Of a stretch of DNA of 8,020 nt, positions 1 to 5,649 are shown one piece after another (position 1 is the first letter of the stretch; every line of letters starts with the position of its first letter). The notes below the pieces were generated by a model. The model did not search any database. It was not told where the DNA came from and worked only from the letters and a program-made list of their open reading frames with translations. The stretch comes from Actinomycetota bacterium (lineage in GTDB: Bacteria > Actinomycetota > Acidimicrobiia > IMCC26256 > JACDBD01). Where the stretch lies: positions 1-8,020 of the forward strand of contig JACDBD010000199.1 in the NCBI GenBank assembly GCA_013695115.1, read 5' to 3'. Both the position numbers and the translations under genes were made by a program.

Positions 1-185
1 CCGTCAGGCCCGCCGGCAGGTCCGCCGGCAGGGAGGAAGGGGCCGATCTCGCGCATGAAGTCGCCGGTACCGGGCTGCTCGATCTTGATGACGTCGGCGC
101 CCTGCTCGCCCAGAAGGCCGGCGCAGAACGGCGCCGCGATCCGAGTGCCGAGATCGAGGACGCGGATGCCCTCGAGGTGGTTCAT
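1..185 (-). CDS. CaiB/BaiF family CoA-transferase, N-terminal fragment
   Basis: This is the first 61 codons of a gene that runs off the left edge. The N-terminus reads [20 protein letters not shown] (residues 4-23), followed by [20 protein letters not shown] and a MREIGPF segment. That is the typical opening of class III CoA-transferases (CaiB/BaiF, formyl-CoA transferase, alpha-methylacyl-CoA racemase), which move CoA between acyl groups or epimerise 2-methylacyl-CoA. The family's catalytic Asp lies near residue 170, beyond the window, so activity and subgroup cannot be judged. The ATG (185-183) overlaps the TGA of the crotonase gene in an ATGA arrangement, which implies translational coupling and membership of the leftward operon. 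After GPF the chain has a Gly/Pro-rich stretch, [11 protein letters not shown], encoded by a 12-bp tandem repeat. The family call is firm; the substrate is unknown. Confidence 0.88.
   Translation of the reverse strand, partial: MNHLEGIRVLDLGTRIAAPFCAGLLGEQGADVIKIEQPGTGDFMREIGPFLPAGGPAGGPD
9..32. repeat. 12-bp tandem repeat inside the CoA-transferase gene
   Basis: Two adjacent 12-bp units, cccgccggcagg and tccgccggcagg, differ at one base. On the coding (minus) strand they encode the repeated PAGG of PAGGPAGG, near residues 52-60 of the CaiB-like protein. The reading frame is kept. This may be recent local slippage, or simply Gly/Pro-rich codon use in GC-rich DNA. Confidence 0.5.
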
Positions 186-1015
186 GCCCGGTCGCCGCGC
201 TCCTGCTCGGCGAGCACGTCCTTCATCGACCCCTTCTCCTTGCGGGCCTCCATGGCGCCGAGGGCGGTGGGGGTGTTGCTGACGAACTGGTGGACCATGA
301 AGTGGTACCGCCACGACTCCTTTTTGCCCTGGAAGTCGGTCGTGCGGTTGATGGAGTCCTTCACCGCCTGGGCGGTGATCGGCGGGACCAGCGCGACCTT
401 GTCGGCCATTTCCCGTGCCGCCGTCGCGAGCTCACCTCGCGGCACCACCTTGTTCACGAGCCCCAGCCGTTCGGCTTCGTCGGCGGCGAGCGTCTCGGCG
501 CAGAGCAGAAACTCCTTGGCCTTGCGGGCGCCGAGCTCCCACGGCTCGACCAGCAGCTCGACGCCGGCGCCGCTCATGCGCAGCACCGGGTTGGAGAACT
601 TGGCGTCGTCGGCGGCGACGATGAGGTCGCACATGCATGCCAGCATGAGCCCGGCGGCCGCGCACGCCCCTTGCACGGCTGCGATCGTCGGCTTGCGGAA
701 CTCGTAGAGCCGCAGGCACTTGTCGAAGTACATGACCTGCTCGTGGTGGAGCTTGCCTTCGGGCGTGGCGCGTAGGCGGGCCCACTCGTCGCCGTCGGCC
801 ATCAGCTCCTTGAGGTCGTGGCCGGCGGAGAAGTGCTTGCCCTCGCCCGCGAGGATCACGACCCGGACGACGTCGTCGGCATCGGCGCGGTCGAGGGCGG
901 CGTCGAGCTCGTCGATCAACTGCGAGCTCTGGGCGTTCGCGACCTCGGGGCGGTCGAGCGTGATGGTCGCGACCGGCCCGTCGACCTCGTAGCGGACAGT
1001 CCGGGATCCGGGCAC
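182..1015 (-). CDS. enoyl-CoA hydratase/isomerase (crotonase) family protein, atypical active site
   Basis: 277 residues, a normal length for the crotonase family, whose members bind acyl-CoA and stabilise a thioester enolate. The core is easy to see: [15 protein letters not shown] (16-30), the CoA/oxyanion segment [11 protein letters not shown] (61-71), the second oxyanion segment [20 protein letters not shown] (116-135), and the C-terminal NKVVP and AKEFLL helices. By hand alignment to rat mitochondrial enoyl-CoA hydratase, the two catalytic glutamates (E144 and E164) fall on Met124 and Val144, so ordinary hydratase chemistry is doubtful. A nearby GVEL (Glu153) might serve instead. The start is GTG at 1015, preceded by AGGGAG with a 4-nt spacer. 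It is third gene of the leftward operon, 8 bp after the VOC gene, and overlaps the CoA-transferase start by 4 bp. Family certain, reaction uncertain. Confidence 0.9.
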   Translation of the reverse strand: MPGSRTVRYEVDGPVATITLDRPEVANAQSSQLIDELDAALDRADADDVVRVVILAGEGKHFSAGHDLKELMADGDEWARLRATPEGKLHHEQVMYFDKCLRLYEFRKPTIAAVQGACAAAGLMLACMCDLIVAADDAKFSNPVLRMSGAGVELLVEPWELGARKAKEFLLCAETLAADEAERLGLVNKVVPRGELATAAREMADKVALVPPITAQAVKDSINRTTDFQGKKESWRYHFMVHQFVSNTPTALGAMEARKEKGSMKDVLAEQERGDRA

Positions 1016-1019
1016 GGGG

Positions 1020-1025
1020 CTCCCT
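1020..1025 (-). promoter_or_regulatory. ribosome binding site of the crotonase gene
   Basis: AGGGAG on the minus strand, 4 nt before the GTG at 1015. It overlaps the TAG stop (1026-1024) of the upstream VOC gene. It is the clearest Shine-Dalgarno sequence I see in the window. It supports the GTG start and suggests re-initiation after the VOC gene is translated. Confidence 0.7.
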
Positions 1026-1386
1026 AGCTGTCCTGCTGGAACTCGATGGTGTTCCCCGCCGGGTCGGTCACGAAGACCTGCGCGCCGCGCCCCTCGCCGA
1101 TGCGGAAATAATCGACGCCCGCTTCTTCGAGGTCGGCCACCGCGGCGTCGAGGTTGTCGACCGCCAGGCAGTAGTGGTTGCCGATCGGGTCGATGCCCGT
1201 GCCCATCGGCGCGGCGTCGATCAGGTGCACCTGGCTGCCCGTCCCGGCCTCGAGCCAGCAGCCGTCGACGCCGAGGTCGGGGCGGGGCGCGACCGGCAGC
1301 CCGAGCACGTCGGTGTAGAAGCGCCGGGTGTCGTCGTGCTTGCCGGCTGTGTTCACGCTCGCGTGGTGGATGCGGGTGACTTTCAT
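1024..1386 (-). CDS. VOC (glyoxalase/bleomycin resistance) superfamily protein
   Basis: A 120-residue single-domain protein of the vicinal oxygen chelate fold: two beta-alpha-beta-beta-beta modules that usually bind a divalent metal. The N-terminus MKVTRIHHASVNT and the C-terminal VFVTDPAGNTIEF are the usual first and last strand motifs. Candidate metal ligands sit one per expected strand: His7 or His8, His54 (SQVHLI), His71 (NHYCLAV) and Glu115 (TIEF), so the site looks intact. The superfamily includes methylmalonyl-CoA epimerase, glyoxalase I and ring-cleaving dioxygenases. Beside CoA enzymes an epimerase or a lyase on an acyl-CoA is plausible, but the subfamily cannot be fixed. I chose the ATG at 1386 because homology starts there; an upstream in-frame extension lies inside ACAD1 and is low-complexity. 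It begins 10 bp after the ACAD1 stop without an obvious Shine-Dalgarno sequence. Confidence 0.88.
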   Translation of the reverse strand: MKVTRIHHASVNTAGKHDDTRRFYTDVLGLPVAPRPDLGVDGCWLEAGTGSQVHLIDAAPMGTGIDPIGNHYCLAVDNLDAAVADLEEAGVDYFRIGEGRGAQVFVTDPAGNTIEFQQDS

Positions 1387-1396
1387 GGGATGCACG

Positions 1397-2581
1397 CTAC
1401 CGCTTGGGTTCGCGGGGGAGGGCGAGCACACGCTCGCCGATGATGTTGCGCTGGATCTCGTTGGCGCCGGCCCAGATCGACGACGCCTGGTAATAGAGCC
1501 ACGAGCGCTGCCAGCTGCCGTCACCGGGGTTGTCATCGGCGCCGCGCCACAACGGCGCGACCGGGCCGAGCACCGCCATGACCGTCTCGTGGAGGCGCTT
1601 GCTCATCTCGCTCCAATACAGCTTGAGGAGGCTGCCCTCGGGACCCGGCGCCTCGCCCCGGGCGAGCCGCGACAGCGAGCGCCAGTTGTGCAGCTGGAAC
1701 AGGCGCACCTCGACGTAAGCCTGGGCGAGGCGGGGACCGAGGCGGTCGTCGTCGTAGGCGTCCGACTCGAGCGCGAGCCGCAGTAGCTCCTCGACCAGCT
1801 GGATGTGGATCACCAGCTGGCGGGGGTTGATGCCGCGCTCGTGCGAGAGGGTGGAGTTGGCCACCCGCCACCCTTCGTGCTCAGGCCCGATCAGCTGCTC
1901 CCGGGGCACGAAGACGTCGGTGAAGAACACCTCGTTGAACTCGGCCTCGTCCGTGATCTGGCGCAGCGGACGGACCTCGACCCCGGGGGCGCGCATGTCG
2001 ACGACGAGGTACGAGATCCCCTGTTGCTTCGGGACGTCCGGGTTGGTGCGGGCGAGGCAGACACCCCAGTCGGCGAATTGGGCGTAGCTCGTCCACACCT
2101 TCTGGCCGTTCAGGAGCCAGCCCCCCTCGGACGGCGTCGCCCGGGTCGATACCGCCGCCAGGTCGCTGCCCGCGCCCGGTTCGCTGAACAGCTGACACCA
2201 CAACTGGTCGGCCGAAAGGATGCTCGACAGCCAGCGTTGCTTCTGCTCGTCGGTGCCGTGGGCGAGCAGCGTCGGGCCGACGAGGTTGATGCCGATCCGG
2301 CCGACCAGCTCGGGGGCGCGGGCACGGGCGAGCTCCTCGGTGACGAGGAAGTGCTCGACAGGTCCCGCTCCCCGGCCGCCGTACTCTTCCGGCCACGCGA
2401 CCCCGACCCAACGACCCGCGGCGAGCTTCGCCTGCCACTCGCGTCCGAACGCGACCTCCTCGGCCAGGTCGTCGAAGCGGGGAGGGAGCCCCCGCCCGTA
2501 CTCCCACGGCAGGTGCGCGCGCAGCCAGGCGCGGACCTCGTCGCGCAGCGCGGCTTCCTCGACCGTGGCGGTGAGGTCCAT
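1397..2581 (-). CDS. acyl-CoA dehydrogenase family protein (ACAD1, large-subunit type)
   Basis: 394 residues, full length for a flavin acyl-CoA dehydrogenase, which would oxidise an acyl-CoA to the 2-enoyl-CoA and pass electrons to electron-transfer flavoprotein. Visible are the N-terminal helical domain with WPEEYGGRG (64-72), the FAD/substrate strand motif WCQLFSEPGAGSDLA (128-142), LNGQKVWTS (157-165), FNEVFFTDVFVP (215-226) and the C-terminal NEIQRNIIGERVLALPR (374-390). The site of the medium-chain enzyme's catalytic Glu (YEGT) is Ala371 here (IWAGANEIQR). Glu248 in LSHER aligns with the catalytic Glu of isovaleryl-CoA dehydrogenase and of mycobacterial FadE26-like large subunits, so the enzyme is probably active. 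ATG at 2581 is the first gene of the leftward operon. It is divergent from the hotdog gene, 26 bp away, with a TACCCT -10 candidate. Substrate unknown. Confidence 0.93.
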   Translation of the reverse strand: MDLTATVEEAALRDEVRAWLRAHLPWEYGRGLPPRFDDLAEEVAFGREWQAKLAAGRWVGVAWPEEYGGRGAGPVEHFLVTEELARARAPELVGRIGINLVGPTLLAHGTDEQKQRWLSSILSADQLWCQLFSEPGAGSDLAAVSTRATPSEGGWLLNGQKVWTSYAQFADWGVCLARTNPDVPKQQGISYLVVDMRAPGVEVRPLRQITDEAEFNEVFFTDVFVPREQLIGPEHEGWRVANSTLSHERGINPRQLVIHIQLVEELLRLALESDAYDDDRLGPRLAQAYVEVRLFQLHNWRSLSRLARGEAPGPEGSLLKLYWSEMSKRLHETVMAVLGPVAPLWRGADDNPGDGSWQRSWLYYQASSIWAGANEIQRNIIGERVLALPREPKR

Positions 2582-2589
2582 CGCGGCGC

Positions 2590-2599
2590 AGGGTAGCGT
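2590..2599. promoter_or_regulatory. overlapping back-to-back -10 boxes of a bidirectional promoter (ACAD1 / hotdog gene)
   Basis: The 26-bp gap between the divergent starts contains AGGGTAGCGT. Read rightward it gives TAGCGT (2594-2599), 8 nt before the GTG at 2608. Read leftward it gives TACCCT (2595-2590), 8 nt before the ATG at 2581. Both fit the actinobacterial TANNNT -10 pattern and share the central TA. The spacing puts transcription start at or next to the start codons, i.e. leaderless or nearly leaderless mRNAs. No convincing -35 is seen on either side. This is inferred from sequence alone. Confidence 0.5.
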
Positions 2600-2607
2600 C
2601 GGCGCCC

Positions 2608-3321
2608 GTGACCGAGACCATCGTCATCGATCGCCGCTTCTGCGGTCCCCCCGACAGCGGCAACGGCGGCTACGCCTGTGGGGCGGTGGCGGCGATGGTC
2701 GGCAACCCTGCCGTTGTGACGTTGCGGCAACCGCCCTCGCTCGACACGCCGCTCCGAGTGGAGCGGAACGGCGACGGCGTGCAGGCCTTCGACGGTGACG
2801 AGCTGGTGGCCGAGGGGTCTGCTGCCGAGCGTGTCGACCTCGAGGTCCCGACCCCGATCGCTTTCGAGGAGGCGAAGACGGCCGCCGAAGGGTCGTGGAT
2901 CCGCTCGACGCCCGAACGGCACGCGTTCCCGACGTGCTTCGTGTGCGGACCGGACCGCGAGCCGGGTGACGGCCTCCGCGTCTTCGTCGGACCGGTCAGC
3001 GGACGCCCCGGCCTGCGCGCAGCGCCGTGGGTGCCCGATGCATCGATCGAGGTCGACGGCATGGTCCCGCCGGTGTTCGTCTGGTCGGTGCTCGACTGCG
3101 CCGGCGGCATCGGCGCCGATTTCTCCAAGCAGGATCCCCATGTCTTGGGACGCATGACTGCCGACGTGCAGCGTCCGGTCGCCGTAGAGGAGCGCTGTGT
3201 CGTCGTCGGCTGGCGGATCGGTGTCGACGGCCGCAAGCTCGACGCCGGTTCGGTGATCTTCGACGCCGCCGGAGACGTCATCGGCGCCGCTCGGGCGACC
3301 TGGATCCGATTGAACGCGTAG
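2608..3321 (+). CDS. hotdog/thioesterase-like conserved protein with a CxxC motif
   Basis: 237 residues, with no signal peptide or membrane segment. I recognise the pattern of an actinobacterial conserved protein that I would place in the hotdog (thioesterase/dehydratase) superfamily, probably as a double hotdog; this rests on memory of similar sequences, not a search. Notable segments are FCGPPDSGNGGYACG (11-25), AFPTCFVCGPDREPGDGLRV (106-125, with Cys110-x-x-Cys113), a W/D-rich stretch AAPWVPDAS (138-146), FVWSVLDCAGG (157-167), and the end GRKLDAGSVIFD...ARATWI. Such proteins commonly hydrolyse or hydrate acyl-CoAs, which fits the neighbours. The paired cysteines could bind metal or be structural. 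The GTG at 2608 is chosen because the conserved motif begins at residue 11 and the next in-frame Met is residue 30. The stop is 3 bp from the ACAD2 stop. Confidence 0.8.
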   Translation: MTETIVIDRRFCGPPDSGNGGYACGAVAAMVGNPAVVTLRQPPSLDTPLRVERNGDGVQAFDGDELVAEGSAAERVDLEVPTPIAFEEAKTAAEGSWIRSTPERHAFPTCFVCGPDREPGDGLRVFVGPVSGRPGLRAAPWVPDASIEVDGMVPPVFVWSVLDCAGGIGADFSKQDPHVLGRMTADVQRPVAVEERCVVVGWRIGVDGRKLDAGSVIFDAAGDVIGAARATWIRLNA

Positions 3322-3324
3322 CGG

Positions 3325-4533
3325 TCAGCTCCGGGGTACCTCGCTCCAGGGGAGGTTCTTGTCGGTGCGGGGCTCACCCGGCAGCCCGAGCACGCGCTCA
3401 CCCAGGATGTTGCGGAGGATCTCGGACGTGCCGCCCTCGATGGAGTAGGCGCGCGAGCGCAGGAACATCTTGCGGGGGTCGAGGCCGCCGGTGAGCGCCG
3501 ACTCCTCCGGCCGCACCATCTCGTAGCTCGGGTACAGCAGTGCCTCGGTGCCGAGCACGTCGGCGCAGAGCTCGTAGATGTGCTTGTTGACCTCGGCGAA
3601 CGAGAGCTTGGCCACGGATCCCTCGGGGCCGGCCGCGCCCGCCTTGCGGTTGGCGGTCGCCCGGGCGTTCGTGAGTCGGAGCACCTCCGCTTCGATCCAG
3701 GCCCGTGCCATCCGGTCGCGCAGCACTGGGTCGTGGCGCTCGGGGTGCTCACGCCACACCTTGAGCGCGTCGGCGATGGGCCCGGTGTCGCGCACAGCCA
3801 CCGCGCCGCCGATCGTGACCCGCTCGTTCATGAGCGTCGTCAGCGATACCCGCCAGCCGTCTCCGAGATCACCGATCCGGTCGGCCTCCGGAACGCGAAC
3901 GTCGGTCAGGTAGACCTCGTTGAACTCGGCCTCGCCGGTGATCTGGCGCAGCGGGCGCACGTCGACGCCGGGGGAGTGCATGTCGAGGGCGAAGTAGGTC
4001 AGGCCGCGGTGCTTGGGCGCGTCGGGGTCGGTGCGGGAGACCAGCATTCCCCGGTCGGCGGCGTGCGCCAGCGTGTTCCACACTTTCTGCCCGTTGACCA
4101 CCCACTCGTCGCCGTCGCGGATCGCCCGGGTGGAGAGACCGGCGAGGTCGGAGCCGGCGCCGGGCTCGCTGAAGAGCTGGCACCAGATCTCCTCGCCCGT
4201 GAACAGCGGCCGCAGGCGGGCGCGCTTCAGCTCGTCGCTGCCGTGGGTGACGATGGTCGGAGCGGCGAGGAACATCCCGAAGCCGTTCTTGCCGACGGCC
4301 TCGTAGTCGAAGCCGGCCTCGCGGATGCGGTGGTCGACGACGCGTTGGAGCTCCGGCGCCAACCCGAGGCCGCCGAAGCCGACCGGGAACCACACCCACG
4401 CCAGCCCGAGGTCGTATTGCGCGCCGCGCAGCTCGACCGGGTCGCTCGACGTCGGGGGATGCGCGGCGAGGAGCTCGTCGACCCGCGACGTGACCCGGCC
4501 GGCACCGGCATCAACGCGCGTGGTCACGGCCAT
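3325..4533 (-). CDS. acyl-CoA dehydrogenase family protein (ACAD2, probable catalytic large subunit)
   Basis: 402 residues. Motifs in order are WFPVGFGGLGL (48-58), IWCQLFSEPGAGSDLAGL (116-133, FAD/substrate strand), VVNGQKVWNT (145-154), RTDPDAPKHRGLTYF (167-181), RPLRQITGEAEFNEVYLTDV (193-212), LMNERVTIGG (234-243) and EGGTSEILRNILGERVLGLP (366-385). Glu237 of MNER aligns with the catalytic Glu of FadE26-type large subunits, whereas the YEGT position of the medium-chain enzyme is Gly367. This points to an active dehydrogenase of the heteromeric (alpha2beta2) class known from mycobacterial sterol side-chain degradation. Its likely partner is the divergent ACAD3. The ATG at 4533 is preferred over upstream in-frame sequence, which lies antisense to ACAD3 and is low-complexity, and over an in-frame GTG two codons later. 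A TACGCT box 6 nt upstream supports leaderless expression. Substrate unknown. Confidence 0.92.
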   Translation of the reverse strand: MAVTTRVDAGAGRVTSRVDELLAAHPPTSSDPVELRGAQYDLGLAWVWFPVGFGGLGLAPELQRVVDHRIREAGFDYEAVGKNGFGMFLAAPTIVTHGSDELKRARLRPLFTGEEIWCQLFSEPGAGSDLAGLSTRAIRDGDEWVVNGQKVWNTLAHAADRGMLVSRTDPDAPKHRGLTYFALDMHSPGVDVRPLRQITGEAEFNEVYLTDVRVPEADRIGDLGDGWRVSLTTLMNERVTIGGAVAVRDTGPIADALKVWREHPERHDPVLRDRMARAWIEAEVLRLTNARATANRKAGAAGPEGSVAKLSFAEVNKHIYELCADVLGTEALLYPSYEMVRPEESALTGGLDPRKMFLRSRAYSIEGGTSEILRNILGERVLGLPGEPRTDKNLPWSEVPRS

Positions 4534-4539
4534 GCGTTC

Positions 4540-4549
4540 AGCGTAACCT
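4540..4549. promoter_or_regulatory. overlapping back-to-back -10 boxes of a bidirectional leaderless promoter (ACAD2 / ACAD3)
   Basis: The 22-bp gap between the ATG of ACAD2 and the GTG of ACAD3 contains AGCGTAACCT. Rightward this gives TAACCT (4544-4549), ending 6 nt before the GTG at 4556. Leftward it gives TACGCT (4545-4540), ending 6 nt before the ATG at 4533. If the first base of each start codon is +1, both boxes occupy -12 to -7, the expected place. They share the central TA. Rightward there is also TGGTCA (4521-4526), matching TTGACA at four of six bases with a 17-bp spacer. No clear leftward -35 is seen. The gap is too short for two separate promoters with leaders. Confidence 0.6.
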
Positions 4550-4555
4550 CGCCCC

Positions 4556-5644
4556 GTGAACTTCGACTTGTCCGACGACCAGCTCGCCCTGCGCGCCGGC
4601 GCGCGCGAGCTGCTCGACGGGCTGGCTTCGACCATGCAGGTGCGTGCGGTCGTCGAGGCCGGCGGTGGCTTCGACGCCCAGCTGTGGAAGGCGATGGTCG
4701 AGCAGGGCTGGGCCGGCATCGAGCTCCCGGAGGCGGCGGGCGGGCTCGGCCTCGGCGCGGTCGAGGTAGCGGTGTTGCTCGAGGAGGTCGGGCGGCACGC
4801 CGCGCCCGCGCCGTTCCAGTCGACCGTGCTCGCACTCGGGGTGCTCTCGAGTTCGGGCCGCGCCGACGAGGTCGAACGGCTGTTGAGCGGCGAGGCGACA
4901 GGCGGCGTGGCCTGGAGCGCGCGGCCGGACGCCGTCCGCGCCGAGGGCGACGGCGCCGACTGGCAGCTCAGCGGACGACCCGACCCCACCCCGTACGCAC
5001 CCTCGGCGGGGGTCGCGGTGGTCGCGGCCGAGACTCCGGACGGCTCGGGCCTGTTCGCGGTCGACCTCGACGAGATCGGCCCGCCGGCACGCGAACCGGC
5101 CATGGACCAGACCCGCGAGCTCGGCTGGCTGCACCTCGACCGTGCGCCGGCGGCACGCATCGGCGACGCCGAAGCCGTCGACGCCCTCCTCGACCGGGGC
5201 GCGGCCTACGCGTCGGCGGAGATGCTCGGCGGCGCAGGGCAGGCGATGGACATGGCGGTCGAGTACGCGAAGGAGCGGGTGCAGTTCGACCGGCCCATCG
5301 GGAGCTTCCAGGCGATCAAGCACCGTTGCGCCGACATGCTCGTCGACGTGGAGGGGATGCGCTCGAGCGCGTATTGGGCGGCGTGGTGCATCGGCGCGGG
5401 CGACGCCGACGCGTCGCTGGCGGCGTCCACCGCCAAGGTCTGGTGCTCGGACGCGTCCCGCCGCGTCATGGCCTCCGCCCTCCAGGTGCACGGCGGGATC
5501 GGCTTCACGTGGGAGCACGACCTCCACCTCTTCCTCAAGCGCGCCCAGCTCGACCAGCTGACTTTCGGCGACGCGTCGTTCCATCGGGCTCGACTCGCCG
5601 CGCTGCTGCGTCCGCGCGTCGAGGCGGGCGAGAGCGTCATCTAG
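4556..5644 (+). CDS. acyl-CoA dehydrogenase-like protein (ACAD3, probable non-catalytic small subunit)
   Basis: 362 residues, shorter than ACAD1 and ACAD2, and typical in length for the small subunit of heteromeric acyl-CoA dehydrogenases (FadE27/FadE29 type). The N-terminal helical domain (MNFDLSDDQLALR...LWKAMVEQGWAGIELPEAAGG) is present. The middle beta domain is reduced and lacks the SEPGAGSD motif. The C-terminal domain has KERVQFDRPIGSFQAIKHRC (239-258) and HGGIGFTWEHDLHLFLKR (312-329), which contact FAD across subunits. By hand alignment the isovaleryl-type catalytic Glu position is Gly215, and there is no YEGT Glu, so the chain is probably inactive alone and pairs with ACAD2. It starts with GTG at 4556, with a TAACCT -10 candidate 6 nt upstream and no room for a ribosome-binding site. 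The phospholipase-like gene follows after 5 bp and is probably co-transcribed. Confidence 0.9.
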   Translation: MNFDLSDDQLALRAGARELLDGLASTMQVRAVVEAGGGFDAQLWKAMVEQGWAGIELPEAAGGLGLGAVEVAVLLEEVGRHAAPAPFQSTVLALGVLSSSGRADEVERLLSGEATGGVAWSARPDAVRAEGDGADWQLSGRPDPTPYAPSAGVAVVAAETPDGSGLFAVDLDEIGPPAREPAMDQTRELGWLHLDRAPAARIGDAEAVDALLDRGAAYASAEMLGGAGQAMDMAVEYAKERVQFDRPIGSFQAIKHRCADMLVDVEGMRSSAYWAAWCIGAGDADASLAASTAKVWCSDASRRVMASALQVHGGIGFTWEHDLHLFLKRAQLDQLTFGDASFHRARLAALLRPRVEAGESVI

Positions 5645-5649
5645 GTCGC

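Noticed and set aside
1387..1536. 50-codon N-terminal extension of the VOC protein.
   Set aside because: It overlaps the 3' end of ACAD1 and is low-complexity Arg/Ser sequence. The VOC fold begins precisely at the ATG at 1386.
2110..3141. Leftward open frame spanning the ACAD1/hotdog divergent gap.
   Set aside because: It would overlap two well-supported genes, and its peptide is low-complexity.
4536..4547. GTT-N6-AAC inverted repeat in the ACAD2/ACAD3 gap, considered as a TetR/KstR-like operator.
   Set aside because: Only three bases per arm, spacing and orientation do not match the KstR consensus I know, and nothing comparable appears in the other divergent gap. The -10 overlap explains it more simply.
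4534..5160. N-terminal extension of ACAD2 of about 200 codons upstream of 4533.
   Set aside because: It lies antisense to ACAD3, is Ser/Ala/Pro-rich without any recognisable domain, and the ATG at 4533 gives a normal family length with a well-placed -10 box.
4538..5584. Long leftward open frame opposite ACAD3.
   Set aside because: Composition is a mirror of ACAD3 codons, and no family resemblance was found.
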